Positions 17,084 through 26,172 of a stretch of 64,000 nucleotides of DNA are shown in pieces (within the stretch, counting starts at the first letter, position 1; every line of letters begins with the position of its first letter). The DNA is taken from the NCBI GenBank assembly GCA_958295765.1, contig CATQHB010000002.1:2406091-2470090 (forward strand). The letters are read 5' to 3'. Made by a program: the position numbers and the translations under genes. The stretch is from an uncultured Dehalococcoidia bacterium (lineage in GTDB: Bacteria; Chloroflexota; Dehalococcoidia; Lucifugimonadales; UBA3495). Under the pieces are notes generated by a model. The model was given only the letters and a program-made list of their open reading frames with translations, was not told the origin of the DNA and did no database searches.

Positions 17084-17776
17084 ATGAGGCCAAGCGCAAA
17101 CATCATTCCACTGGCCCTGGTTGGATTGGTCGTCACCGGCATAGTTGGATTTATTGTCGTTGTCCTGTTTATTTCCTGGTTTTCCAATCCGCCTTTCGGC
17201 CTGGGCAACGCCCCGGCTCAGCCCATCGACTTTCCCCACACGGTTCACGCCGGTTCTCCTGCGGAGGGCGGCGTGGGCATCGCCTGCGAGTTCTGCCACC
17301 GCAACGTAACCGAGGGCGCGGCGGCGACGGTGCCGGCGGTGGAACAATGCCTTTTCTGCCACCAGCAGGTCAACCCGGAAAACCTGGTCGCCGACGCCAG
17401 TCACGACGGCCACGGTCACAACGATCTAGCGGGAGATCTGGCGGAAATGCAGCGGGTGGTGGACAAGTTTAACGATAACGACCCCATCGACTGGGAGCGG
17501 GTACACCGGCTCCCCGACCACGTGCGGTTTGTCCACGAGGCGCATCTGCGTTTCCTGACCCAGGGCGAACCCCGCACCGTGTCCCTGCCGATCGGAGACG
17601 GGCAGCCGATGCAGTTGCCGGTGCCGGTGGGCCAGGCCTGTTCGGTCTGCCACGGCGACGTGGCGAGTATGGAGGAGGTTCAACCCCAGCCGGGCCAGTC
17701 CCTGAAAATGGGCACCTGCGTGGACTGCCACCGGGAGTTGAACGCCCCAACCGACTGTACTATCTGTCATAAATAG
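17084..17776 (+). CDS. actA: Pentaheme cytochrome c subunit of alternative complex III (ActA-like)
   Basis: After an N-terminal membrane anchor (residues about 8-33), the exported domain carries five CxxCH heme motifs: CEFCH (68), CLFCH (89), CSVCH (185), CVDCH (211) and CTICH (224). It matches the ActA pentaheme subunit, which passes electrons from quinol oxidation toward a periplasmic acceptor. FPHTVHAG and FVHEAH supply likely distal histidines. I use the ATG at 17084 (GGCAGG upstream); a TTG 9 bases earlier is possible. Five hemes need the cytochrome c maturation genes found at 26-32 kb. Confidence 0.9.
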   Translation: MRPSANIIPLALVGLVVTGIVGFIVVVLFISWFSNPPFGLGNAPAQPIDFPHTVHAGSPAEGGVGIACEFCHRNVTEGAAATVPAVEQCLFCHQQVNPENLVADASHDGHGHNDLAGDLAEMQRVVDKFNDNDPIDWERVHRLPDHVRFVHEAHLRFLTQGEPRTVSLPIGDGQPMQLPVPVGQACSVCHGDVASMEEVQPQPGQSLKMGTCVDCHRELNAPTDCTICHK

Positions 17777-17812
17777 GCTGCCATAAGTAGGCTGCCCTGA
17801 GTAGGAATTACG

Positions 17813-17858
17813 CCCTCACCCCCAGCCTTCTCCCTGGAGAGAACGGGCCGGGTGAGGG
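17813..17858. repeat. Inverted repeat between actA and actB
   Basis: CCCTCACCC (17813-17821) pairs with GGGTGAGGG (17850-17858), with an inner TCTCC/GGAGA stem. It resembles the CCCTCACCC...GGGTGAGGG dispersed repeats seen in many bacterial genomes. It could also act as a processing stem within the operon transcript. Confidence 0.7.
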
Positions 17859-17895
17859 GGATTAAAGCGATTCAGAGCGAAGGCATCAACTGATT

Positions 17896-20217
17896 ATGAA
17901 ACTAACACGGCGCAACTTCCTGGCCTGGGCCGGCCTCTCCGCAGTAGGGGCGGTGGCCTGCGACGTTTTCCAGGAGGAAGAGCTGAGCCTGCAAAGCCCC
18001 CGGGACCTGCCCGAGGACCTGGTGAAGGGCCGGGATAACTGGTACGCCACCCTGGGCGGCCAGGCCACCGGCGGCGAGGGCGTTATCGTCCGGGTGATGG
18101 AGGGCCGCGCCAAGAAAGTCCAGGGCAACCCCAAGTACCCGGTGAACCGGGGCAAGCAGAGCGTCCGGGCCGAGGCCGGCCTGCAAGCCCTGTACCACCC
18201 CGACCGCATCAGCGGCCCCCTGCTCCGCACCGGCCCCCGGGGTTCCGGCCAGTATCGGGCCATCGCCTGGGAACCGGCGGCGCTGGACATTCTCCGCCGG
18301 GAGCTTAACGCCCGCCGGGAAAATATGGTGCTGATTACCGAGCCGCTGCGGGGCCACCTGGGAATGATTGCCGAGCGTTTCGCTACCGCTATGGGCGGGC
18401 AGCACCTGGGTTTTGAGACTCTGGACCAGACCACCTACCGGGCGGCGGTCAAAGATGTTTTCGACCAGGACTTGCTGCCGGACTTCGACATTGCCAACGC
18501 CAACTTCGTGCTTTCCTTTGGCGCCGACTTTCTCTCCACCTGGGGCGCCTCTACCCGCCTGGCGACGGCCTACGGCGAGTTTCGCCAGGGTGCGGGACGG
18601 CCGGAACGGGGCACCCTGGTGCAGGTTGACCCCCGCTTTTCGATGACGGCGGCCAACGCCGACCGGTGGCTGCCCATCAAGCCGGGGACGGAGGGCTACC
18701 TGGCCCTGAGCCTGGCCCAGGTGATTATTGAGGAAGGCTTGCAAGCCCCCGGCGTGGACGTGAACGCGCTGACCGACGGCCAGGGCGCCGCCGCCCTGAA
18801 CGCCTACCGGCCGGAAGCCATTGCGCCGATGCTGGAACTGCCGGCCCAACTGCACGCCGGCCGTACCGCCGCCGAGTATATCCGGGAGTTGGCCCGGGAC
18901 TTTGCCGGCCACCGCCCGGCCATTGCTTTGGGCGGCGACAGCGCCGGCGCCCACACCAACGGGCGGTTTAACTTGCAGGCCGTTTATGCCCTCAACTATC
19001 TGGTGGGCAGCGTCGGCCAACCCGGCGGAATCCGTTTCAACCCCAGCAGCCCTCTGCGGAACCTGCCGGCCGCCGCTAAAGTCGGTTCGTTGCAGGACTG
19101 GATGGACGTTGCCGACCGCCTCCGCAGTGGGCGTACCCGGCTGGCGCTGATTCACGATGCTGACCCGGTGCATGGCCTGCCGGCCACCGTGGGCTTTGGC
19201 GGCGCCCTGAACCGGGACGACCTGTTCATCGTCAGCTTTTCTCCCTTTATGGATGAGACTACCGCTATGGCCGACCTCATCCTGCCCGACCGGGTGTTCC
19301 TGGAGGATTGGGGCGACGACATACCGGAGCCGGGGCCGGGCTATCAGGTGCTGGGGATGCAGCAGCCGGTAGTCAACCCGCTCAGCGACCTGGATCCCCG
19401 CAGTTTCGGCGACCTGCTGCTCAGTATGGCCCAGGAAATGGGACAGGAAAGCGCCCTGCCCTGGCCCAGCGTGGAGGCCGCCCTGCGGGAGGACGTAGAG
19501 GCCCTGTATAACCTGAACCGGGGAACTTCCCGGGAAGTGGACTCGGCCGGCGCTTTGTGGAACCTGATGCTCCAGCAAGGGGGCTGGTGGGATGAGCGCC
19601 GTACCGGCCAAACGCCCAGCCCGGCCGGCGGCCTGTTGAACCGGATTGCCGCCGCCGCCGCGCCGCCCGATTTCTCCGGCCGCGGCGAGTTTTACCTGCT
19701 GCCCTTTGCCCATAACTCCCTGCTGGACGGGCGCAACGCCCACCTGCCCTGGATGCAGGCGGTTCCCGACCCGATAACTACGATTACCTGGCAGACCTGG
19801 GTGGAAGTGAACGCCGACAAAGCCGCCGAAATGAACCTGCGGGAGGGCGATTTAGTCCGCATCGAGTCCGACGCGGGCAGCATCACCGCCCTGGTCTATC
19901 CCAACCCGGCCCTGCCGCCCAACGTAGCCGCGACACCCCTGGGCCAGGGACGGCGCCACGGTTCGGCCTACGCCACCGGAGGGGATGCTAGAGAGAGTTC
20001 CAACGTGATGGATTTGCTGCCGGCCGGGGCGCGGACGGAAAGCGGCGGTCTGGCCTGGGCCGGCCACAAGGTACGGCTGGTCGCCACCGGAGAAAGCCTG
20101 AAGGTATCCAAGTTTGAGGGCCATTTCCCGGCCCGGGAGATTGCCATTACCTCCGGCGAGGAGATTATCAAGACTACCACCGGAGAAGCCAGTACCGGAG
20201 GAGCCAGCGGGCATTAA
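17896..20217 (+). CDS. actB: Molybdopterin-oxidoreductase-like subunit of alternative complex III (ActB N-part)
   Basis: This 773-aa exported protein has a twin-arginine signal (KLTRRNFLAWAGLSAVGA) and a cysteine at residue 22 (AVACD) that fits a lipobox. The body is of the molybdopterin oxidoreductase type (GGEGVIVRVMEGRAKKVQGNPKYPVN near residues 60-84, a C-terminal dinucleotide-binding-like domain). The cofactor-binding cysteine cluster is absent, as in ActB, which keeps the fold but lacks the cofactor. In described alternative complex III, ActB is usually one chain fused to a C-terminal Fe-S domain. Here that domain is a separate gene (20345-21133). The role is electron transfer inside the quinol-oxidising complex. 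Confidence 0.88.
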   Translation: MKLTRRNFLAWAGLSAVGAVACDVFQEEELSLQSPRDLPEDLVKGRDNWYATLGGQATGGEGVIVRVMEGRAKKVQGNPKYPVNRGKQSVRAEAGLQALYHPDRISGPLLRTGPRGSGQYRAIAWEPAALDILRRELNARRENMVLITEPLRGHLGMIAERFATAMGGQHLGFETLDQTTYRAAVKDVFDQDLLPDFDIANANFVLSFGADFLSTWGASTRLATAYGEFRQGAGRPERGTLVQVDPRFSMTAANADRWLPIKPGTEGYLALSLAQVIIEEGLQAPGVDVNALTDGQGAAALNAYRPEAIAPMLELPAQLHAGRTAAEYIRELARDFAGHRPAIALGGDSAGAHTNGRFNLQAVYALNYLVGSVGQPGGIRFNPSSPLRNLPAAAKVGSLQDWMDVADRLRSGRTRLALIHDADPVHGLPATVGFGGALNRDDLFIVSFSPFMDETTAMADLILPDRVFLEDWGDDIPEPGPGYQVLGMQQPVVNPLSDLDPRSFGDLLLSMAQEMGQESALPWPSVEAALREDVEALYNLNRGTSREVDSAGALWNLMLQQGGWWDERRTGQTPSPAGGLLNRIAAAAAPPDFSGRGEFYLLPFAHNSLLDGRNAHLPWMQAVPDPITTITWQTWVEVNADKAAEMNLREGDLVRIESDAGSITALVYPNPALPPNVAATPLGQGRRHGSAYATGGDARESSNVMDLLPAGARTESGGLAWAGHKVRLVATGESLKVSKFEGHFPAREIAITSGEEIIKTTTGEASTGGASGH

Positions 20218-20344
20218 GCTGCGCCGGCATCTCCATAACTCTACGTCTCAGCGGGTCAAGGATGCCCTGGCATCTTTACACCGAGTTAAACCGGGAGCGT
20301 AGAGGCCGGAAACAACGGGGAGTTGTTAAGCTGCGGGGAGGACA

Positions 20345-21133
20345 ATGGTTACCAGTAGAGCCAAACATAAATGGGGCATGGTGGTGGACTTGGACCGCTG
20401 CAACGGCTGCCAGGCCTGCGTGGTGGCCTGCCAGGCGGAGAACAACCTGCCCATCAATGACAAGAACGCCTTTCTCCAGAGCCGGGCCTACGAGTGGATT
20501 CGTATTGAGCGGTATTGGGAGGGGGAGTATCCCAACGTCCGCGCCCGGTTTATTCCGGTGCTGTGCCAGCACTGTGAAAACGCGCCCTGCGAGCCGGTCT
20601 GCCCGGTGTTCGCCACCTACCACAGCGCCGAGGGGCTGAACGTCCAGCTTTACAATCGCTGCGTCGGCACCCGGTACTGCATCAACAACTGCCCCTACCA
20701 GGTGCGGTTTTTCAACTACTGGCACCCCAACTGGCCGGAGCGGTTGGAAAACCAGCTTAACCCGGACGTTACGGTGCGCACGCGCGGCATCACTGAGAAA
20801 TGCACTTTCTGCATCCAACGCCTGCGCCGGGCCGAGTTGCAGGTGGAGCGGCGGGGCGGCGGCACGTTGAACAACGAAACGCTGAAGTCGGGCAACTATA
20901 TGCCCTCCTGCGTCCAGGCCTGCCCCACCAACGCCCTGATGTTCGGCGACCAGCAGGATGAGCAAAGCCCGATTAAGCCCTATTTCGACGACGTGAACAA
21001 GCACAACATCCACCACGAGCATGAACGGGAAACCCGGGGCTATCGGCTGCTGGAGGAAATGAACACCAAGCCCAACCTGATTTACCTGAAAAAGGTTGAC
21101 AAGAACCCCGTAAAGGGCGGACAGCATGGCTAG
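20345..21133 (+). CDS. Fe-S subunit of alternative complex III (ActB C-part)
   Basis: This 262-aa ferredoxin-like protein has four cysteine groups: CNGCQACVVAC, CQHCENAPCEPVCP, CVGTRYCINNCP and CTFCIQRLRR with a late CVQACP. Group three has threonine where the second cysteine of a [4Fe-4S] site is expected (CVGT, not CVGC), which fits the three [4Fe-4S] plus one [3Fe-4S] content reported for ActB. It lacks an export signal and presumably travels with the twin-arginine partner encoded just upstream. The next gene starts 8 bases before its stop. Confidence 0.9.
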   Translation: MVTSRAKHKWGMVVDLDRCNGCQACVVACQAENNLPINDKNAFLQSRAYEWIRIERYWEGEYPNVRARFIPVLCQHCENAPCEPVCPVFATYHSAEGLNVQLYNRCVGTRYCINNCPYQVRFFNYWHPNWPERLENQLNPDVTVRTRGITEKCTFCIQRLRRAELQVERRGGGTLNNETLKSGNYMPSCVQACPTNALMFGDQQDEQSPIKPYFDDVNKHNIHHEHERETRGYRLLEEMNTKPNLIYLKKVDKNPVKGGQHG

Positions 21134-22550
21134 TAGCGGCGAACAGCAACACGGCGGCGGGCATCACGCCGGGATGTGGGTTTTTCCGGTAGCGGAGCGG
21201 GTAACCGCCGAGGTAACCGGCCGGACTTTTGCCTTTCCCTCCGGCTACAAGTTGGCCCTGGGCGTGGCCGGCATCCTGACCGTCCTGGGCGTAATCGGCT
21301 TTATTATAAAGTTGACTTCCAGCGGTTTCGGCAGCCCCGGCCCGTGGGGGTACTACGCCGGGATTTTCTCCTTTATCTTTATGGCGACCGGCGCGGCGCC
21401 CCTGGTGGCGGTGGCCTTCCGGTTCACCAAGAGCCACTGGCGGCGGCCCCTGTCCCGGGTCTCCGAACTGTTTGCCCTGGTCGGCGTGGTCAACGTCATC
21501 CTGTTTATCCCCCTGATGCTGGCCCTGCCGCCGATACTGAACCCGGCGGCGCAAGGCACCGAGTTGGAAGTGCGCCGGACCCTCTGGTTTGAGGTTCCCA
21601 TCGGCGCGCCCCACTGGTGGGATTTCCTGGGCCTGGTGGGGCTGGCGGTGTGCAGCCTGGCAATCCTGTGGCTTTCCGCGATGCCGGATATGGCGCAGGC
21701 CCGGAGCAGCGCTACCGGATTCCGCCGCGCCCTCTACGGGCTGCTGGCCGGAAGTTGGTACGGCAGCAAGCGGCAGTGGATTCACCAGAAGGCCGGGTTG
21801 GCAATGCTGGGCGCTTTCTACTTTATGCTGCTGGTCTTTGTCCAGTTCGTCTTTATCACCGAATACGCGATGAGCATGGTGCCGGGCTGGAAGGACTCGG
21901 TGCTGCCGCCGATGTACACGGTGATGAGTTTCCAGACCGCCTTGAGCCTGATTCTGGTCATTATGTTCGTGATGCGGCGCTGGGGCGGGTATGCCGAGTA
22001 TATCGGAGTATCGCCTTTCTGGTCGGCCAGCAAGATACTGCTGGGGCTGACCCTGCTCTGGACGTACCACCTGTTCGCCTTCTTTATAACCTACTGGTAC
22101 GGGCGGCTGGAGTTTGAGCAGAACATCATCCGCTACCTGTTCACCGAGCCGTACCTGGTATTGTTCCTGGGCAATTTCCTGTTCAGCTTTGTTACGCCCT
22201 TCCTGCTGCTCATCTGGAATCCATTGCGGAAGAGCGATTGGGGGCCAACCCTGGCCGGCTGTTTCGCATTGCTGGGGGCTTTCCTGTTCAACATCCGCAC
22301 CTTTACTGCGGCCTTTAATACCGGAGACCACTATGAGTTTGCGCTGTCCCGAGTGCCGGCGGCGGTGCTGCCGGACTTTGGGGACATCTTAATCATCCTC
22401 GGCGGCCTGGGGTTGGCGGCCCTGGTCTATCTGTTGGCCGCCAAGCTGATACCCAATATGTCCATTTGGGAAGTCAAAGAAGGGGCCAAGTACCAGAAAA
22501 TGGATACCTTGATGAAGGCCGATTACCTGGTGCTGGCTAAACCGGAGTAG
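21126..22550 (+). CDS. NrfD/PsrC-type membrane subunit of alternative complex III (ActF-like)
   Basis: This 474-aa polytopic membrane protein has about ten helices and a His/Gly-rich N-terminus (GEQQHGGGHHAG). The pattern of long helices with WWDFLGLVG, HQKAGLAMLGAFYFMLLVF and TYHLFAFFITYWYGRLEF places it with the NrfD-like subunits ActC/ActF. Because the next gene has the conserved GISHAG of ActC and lies next to the ActD gene, I take this one as the ActF counterpart, with moderate certainty. It overlaps the Fe-S gene by 8 bases, indicating translational coupling. Confidence 0.82.
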   Translation: MASSGEQQHGGGHHAGMWVFPVAERVTAEVTGRTFAFPSGYKLALGVAGILTVLGVIGFIIKLTSSGFGSPGPWGYYAGIFSFIFMATGAAPLVAVAFRFTKSHWRRPLSRVSELFALVGVVNVILFIPLMLALPPILNPAAQGTELEVRRTLWFEVPIGAPHWWDFLGLVGLAVCSLAILWLSAMPDMAQARSSATGFRRALYGLLAGSWYGSKRQWIHQKAGLAMLGAFYFMLLVFVQFVFITEYAMSMVPGWKDSVLPPMYTVMSFQTALSLILVIMFVMRRWGGYAEYIGVSPFWSASKILLGLTLLWTYHLFAFFITYWYGRLEFEQNIIRYLFTEPYLVLFLGNFLFSFVTPFLLLIWNPLRKSDWGPTLAGCFALLGAFLFNIRTFTAAFNTGDHYEFALSRVPAAVLPDFGDILIILGGLGLAALVYLLAAKLIPNMSIWEVKEGAKYQKMDTLMKADYLVLAKPE

Positions 22551-22654
22551 CCCGGCAAAACCGTCAAAAATTGTTTCGTCCATTCCCGGTAAGCTGAACC
22601 GGGCCGCCCCCCGGCGGAAAACGCAGAATACGGGACACCAAGGCAGGAGCTTCC

Positions 22655-24031
22655 ATGCAGGAAGGCAGAACCCTAAGCACAAGAGAGATAAACCGGGACT
22701 TGCTCCGGTCAATACTGGAATCGCCCCGGTGGTTCTGGCCGGTGGTGACCGTCCTGGGGATAATCCTGCTAGTGGCGGCCATCGCTATCGGCATAATGGT
22801 CAACCGGGGGCTGGGCGTAACCGGGCTGAACCGGCCGGTCGCCTGGGGCTTCTTTATCACCAACTTCGTGTTCTGGATTGGCATCAGCCACGCCGGGGTA
22901 ATGCTTTCCGCCATCCTGCGGCTGGCTAAAGCGGAGTGGCGGCGGCCGGCCACCCGGGCCGCCGAGGTGCTGACCCTTTTCTCCCTGATGACGGCGATGA
23001 TTATGCCCATCGTCCATACCGGACGGCCCTGGCGCATCCTTTACTGGGTCTTTCCCTATGACTTTGCCCGGGGCATCTGGCCCAACATCCGTACCCCGCT
23101 GGTCTGGGATCCCAGCGCCATTCTGACCTACCTGACCTCCAGCACCCTGTTCGTAATCATCGCGCTGATACCGGATTTCGCGGTGCTTCGGGACCATACC
23201 ACCGGCGTGGCCCACCGGGTTTACACCCTGCTGGCGATGGGCTGGGAGGGCAACGCCCGCCAGTGGAAACTGCAAATCACCGCCGGGGTGCTGCTCTCGG
23301 CCCTGATTCTGCCGGTCTTCGTGTCGGTGCACAGCATCGTATCCTGGGACTTCGGTATGGCGGTGGCGGTCAAGACCTGGCACTCCACCGTTTTCGCGCC
23401 CTACTTCGTGGTTGGGGCGGTGCACTCCGGCGTGTCGGCGGTGGCCTTCGTGCTGATTCTGCTGCGCTGGTGCTACGGCTGGCAGGACTACATCCGCCAC
23501 GAACACATTGACGCCCTGGGACGGCTGCTGATTGTGGTAGCTACCGGCTGGTTCTACTTCCTGATAATGGAATTGCTTTTCGGTATGTACGGGCGGGAGG
23601 CGGACGAACTGGCGGTGCGGGGCTTGCAGTTTACCCAATGGCCCTACAACGCCTGGTTTATCGTCTTTGTAGTTACCACCTACTTCATTCCGGTAATCCT
23701 GTGGCTGAGCCGGGCTTGGCGGCGCAATCTGTGGATAATGTCCATCGCCTGCATCTCGGTGAACATCGGTATGTGGCTGGAGCGGTTCCTGATTATCGTA
23801 CCCGGCCTGGTGAACAAGCAGGTGTTCAGCTTTACCTGGGCCGATTACGCGCCCAGCCCCTTTGAGATAATCATCGTGGGCGCCACCTTTGCCCTGGTAA
23901 CGATGCTGATGCTGCTGTTCAGCCGGGTGTTCCCCCTGGTGCCGCTGTACGATGTCAAGGAAGGGGACATTCTGAAAACCGAGGTAAAGGTGGGCCGGCG
24001 GACGGTTCCGGCTACCTTCCGGGAAGATTAG
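22655..24031 (+). CDS. actC: NrfD-type quinol-binding membrane subunit (ActC)
   Basis: This 458-aa integral membrane protein has about ten helices. NFVFWIGISHAGVMLSAILRL near residue 70 matches the ActC/NrfD helix that lines the proposed quinol site. MPIVHTGRPWRILYWVFPYD and DFGMAVAVKTWHSTVFAPYFV are further family segments. The N-terminal 25 residues are cytoplasmic and charged. The start ATG has AGGCAGGAG upstream. It is followed by the ActD gene after 220 bases containing degenerate family D repeats. Confidence 0.88.
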   Translation: MQEGRTLSTREINRDLLRSILESPRWFWPVVTVLGIILLVAAIAIGIMVNRGLGVTGLNRPVAWGFFITNFVFWIGISHAGVMLSAILRLAKAEWRRPATRAAEVLTLFSLMTAMIMPIVHTGRPWRILYWVFPYDFARGIWPNIRTPLVWDPSAILTYLTSSTLFVIIALIPDFAVLRDHTTGVAHRVYTLLAMGWEGNARQWKLQITAGVLLSALILPVFVSVHSIVSWDFGMAVAVKTWHSTVFAPYFVVGAVHSGVSAVAFVLILLRWCYGWQDYIRHEHIDALGRLLIVVATGWFYFLIMELLFGMYGREADELAVRGLQFTQWPYNAWFIVFVVTTYFIPVILWLSRAWRRNLWIMSIACISVNIGMWLERFLIIVPGLVNKQVFSFTWADYAPSPFEIIIVGATFALVTMLMLLFSRVFPLVPLYDVKEGDILKTEVKVGRRTVPATFRED

Positions 24032-24064
24032 TTTTAGTTAGTGTTGCTCTCCGCTCACCTTAAT

Positions 24065-24174
24065 GGTTCGACAGGCTCACTATGAGCGGTTGGGTGGTTG
24101 ACCATGAGCGGCTCGACAGGGTCACTATGAGCGGTTGGCAAGCTCATAATGAGTTGACCGGTTCACCGGGAGCG
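24065..24174. repeat. Cluster of degenerate family D repeats
   Basis: GGTTCGACAGGCTCACTATG and several diverged copies (GAGCGGTTGG, GGCTCGACAGGGTCACTATG) fill the gap between actC and actD. There is no coding potential. Confidence 0.65.
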
Positions 24175-24253
24175 GATAGCGAATCCGTCCGGGGATGAGC
24201 GGATAAATCCTGGTAGAAGATTATACCCTGGCACAGGCAGAGAGGTATAAATT

Positions 24254-24769
24254 ATGGCGAGACGTCCTATATTGGGGTTGTTTGACAGCGCCAATTCCGC
24301 CGCCGATGCGGGCGATGCCCTGCGGCAGGCCGGTATCCCCGATACCGATGTCGATTTCCTGACCGACGCCCCCTACCCGGAAGGCGCTTTCGGGGAACGG
24401 GAAGAAAAGCACCGGTTGTATATCTTTCCCTTTATCGGGGGGCTGCTGGGGTTGACCACCGGCATCCTGCTGACCTCAATGACCCAGGTGGCCTACCCGC
24501 TGGTTACCGGCGGCAAGCCCATCCTGTCCCTGCCGCCCATGGCGGTAGTTACCTACGAAGGCACCATGCTGGGCGCGATTCTCTTTACCGTGCTGGGCAT
24601 CATCTTTGAGTCCCGCCTGCCCAAGCTGAAGGCCGGGCTGTACGACAAGCGCATCACCGAGGGCTATATCGGCGTCCTGGTCAACACCGAGGAAACCCAG
24701 CACGGCCAGGTGGAGACGGCCCTGGGGCAGTCCGGGGCGGTTGAGGTCAAGCGGGAATCGGGCCAGTAA
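24254..24769 (+). CDS. actD: DUF3341 subunit of alternative complex III (ActD)
   Basis: This 171-aa protein has a cytoplasmic N-terminal half (ILGLFDSANSAADAGDALRQAGI resembles a small alpha/beta fold) followed by two helices (YIFPFIGGLLGLTTGILLTSM and PPMAVVTYEGTMLGAILFTVLGIIFE). This is the DUF3341/ActD architecture. ActD anchors to the membrane arm and is found only with alternative complex III or closely related modules, which supports the operon identification. Length is normal. Confidence 0.9.
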   Translation: MARRPILGLFDSANSAADAGDALRQAGIPDTDVDFLTDAPYPEGAFGEREEKHRLYIFPFIGGLLGLTTGILLTSMTQVAYPLVTGGKPILSLPPMAVVTYEGTMLGAILFTVLGIIFESRLPKLKAGLYDKRITEGYIGVLVNTEETQHGQVETALGQSGAVEVKRESGQ

Positions 24770-24869
24770 CCGGTTATTTAATCCACGAACCGCCCGAATA
24801 TACAGGCAGTAAGCCTATCGCGCCGGTTCGTGTCCCTTCGTAGCTAAAACGGACTAACGGATTATTAGA

Positions 24870-25439
24870 ATGAACAAACTTTCTGGACAGCTCAAGGGAA
24901 TAGCCGGCGTCGGGAGCAGAGGCTCTTTCCGGCGGCGTTGGGCCGGCCTGGTCGTGCTGACTCTGCTGACCGGCCTGCTGGCGCTGGGGTGTGCTCAGGG
25001 TTCCTACCCGCTGGACATTTTCTACGAGATGCACTACCAGCCGTCTTTCAAGGCCCACGAACCGCCCCGGCTGAGCGTGCCGGAAAGCGCCGTGCCTTAC
25101 TTTGCGCCCCCCCGGTCGGAATCCGCCAACCAGGACGGCCAGCATCTCTTTGATGTCAACTGCTCTATGTGCCACGGCGCCCAGGGCAAGGGCGACGGGC
25201 CGGTGCTGACGGTGATGATGGAAAGCTACGGCTACAACCCCACCGTCCCCGCCGACTTGACCGCGCTGGACGACCCCTTGATGATTGCCAAAGACACCGC
25301 CGGAGTCCGCAATATAATGATCGGCGGCCTGACGGTGATGCCCAGTTTCTCCAAGCTGTTGACCGACGCGGAAGTGGATGCGGTCAGCCAGTACGTGGTG
25401 GACTGCCTCCAGGAACAGAATATGCAAATGTGCCGCTAA
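24870..25439 (+). CDS. actE: Monoheme cytochrome c lipoprotein of alternative complex III (ActE)
   Basis: This 189-aa lipoprotein has a signal peptide ending LLALGC with the lipid-bearing cysteine at 41. ActE-type residues MHYQPSFKAHEPPRLSVPESAVPYF follow, then one heme site CSMCHG (98-102) and the likely axial methionine in TVMPSF (M157). ActE docks on the periplasmic face and may hand electrons to a soluble cytochrome or an oxidase. It is the last ACIII gene here; no oxidase subunit follows. Spacing to actD is 100 bases. Confidence 0.92.
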   Translation: MNKLSGQLKGIAGVGSRGSFRRRWAGLVVLTLLTGLLALGCAQGSYPLDIFYEMHYQPSFKAHEPPRLSVPESAVPYFAPPRSESANQDGQHLFDVNCSMCHGAQGKGDGPVLTVMMESYGYNPTVPADLTALDDPLMIAKDTAGVRNIMIGGLTVMPSFSKLLTDAEVDAVSQYVVDCLQEQNMQMCR

Positions 25440-25564
25440 CCGGGGATTATTGACCCGGGCTTGGCGGTTGATTGAGGGAAGGCGGCGGCTTGATTGGAAT
25501 ACCTTGACCCTATGCCGAACCTCTGCCATAATGACCGGCACTCACTGTTGAGAGGCTAGGCACT

Positions 25565-26131
25565 ATGACTACCCAGGCAACAACTGAAGAGCGGTTGGTC
25601 CGCCTTGAAACCGGCTACGAACATCTGGCGACCAAGGCCGACGTAGCCGACCTGCGCGCTGAAATGCAAACCAGCATTGCGAACTTGATGGCCGAAATCC
25701 AGAAGCGAGACGCCGAATCGAAGGCCCGCGACGTCGAAATAATGAACCTCATTGCGGGAATCAACGCCAACTTCGAAGCACTACGGCGAGAAATGGCGGC
25801 AAGCAACGAAGCCCTACAGCGAGAAATGGCGGCAAGCAACGAAGCCCTACAGCGAGAAATGGCGGCAAGCAACGAAGCCCTACAGCGAGAAATGGCGGCA
25901 AGCAACGAAGCCCTACGGCGAGAAATGACGGCAAGCAACGAAGCCCTACGGCGAGAAATGGCGGGAAGCGACGAAGCGATAAGGGCTGAAATCCGGGCCG
26001 TCAGCGCTAAAGCCGAGGCGGTCAACGCCGAAACCAAGTCCGACCTTTTTCGATGGGTAATCGGAACACTGCTCGGCGCGGCTGCGGTAACCGGCGCCGT
26101 TACCGTCGCCTTTCAGCGCATTTTTGCCTGA
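25565..26131 (+). CDS. Coiled-coil tail-anchored protein with 11-residue repeats
   Basis: This 188-aa protein has a polar N-terminus (EERLVRLETGYEHLATKADVADLRAEMQ) like small DUF1640/CCDC90-type coiled-coil proteins. Six near-identical 11-residue units (REMAASNEALQ; residues 75-140) follow, then a C-terminal membrane helix (VIGTLLGAAAVTGAVTVAFQ). The 11-residue period favours a right-handed coiled coil. The DNA repeats (33 bases each) are nearly identical, so copy number probably varies. A hairpin with a short T run follows the stop. It lies between two cytochrome-related clusters, but nothing in the sequence shows a link to heme. Confidence 0.75.
   Translation: MTTQATTEERLVRLETGYEHLATKADVADLRAEMQTSIANLMAEIQKRDAESKARDVEIMNLIAGINANFEALRREMAASNEALQREMAASNEALQREMAASNEALQREMAASNEALRREMTASNEALRREMAGSDEAIRAEIRAVSAKAEAVNAETKSDLFRWVIGTLLGAAAVTGAVTVAFQRIFA
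25787..25984 (+). repeat. 33-bp tandem repeat, six units, in coding sequence
   Basis: Units of 33 bases encode REMAASNEALQ. The first four are almost identical at the base level; the last two have diverged. Confidence 0.9.
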
Positions 26132-26172
26132 AAGGACGTTCCGTACTTGCGCAAACCTCGGCTTGACGATAA

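Noticed and set aside
17902-19743. 613-codon minus-strand frame
   Set aside because: Antisense to the actB coding sequence, with biased composition and no recognisable motifs.
20973-22331. 452-codon minus-strand frame across the Fe-S and NrfD genes
   Set aside because: Antisense shadow rich in Gln/His/Gly; the plus-strand genes show clear family motifs.
24065-24174. tRNA gene suggested by GGTTCGA-type sequence
   Set aside because: GGTTCGACAGGCTCA is part of dispersed family D; no cloverleaf or CCA-side stem can be drawn.
16660-25439. Polysulfide or nitrite reductase (Psr/Nrf) operon
   Set aside because: The pentaheme anchor, DUF3341 protein and ActE-type lipoprotein are specific to alternative complex III, and the molybdopterin-like subunit lacks the cofactor cysteine.
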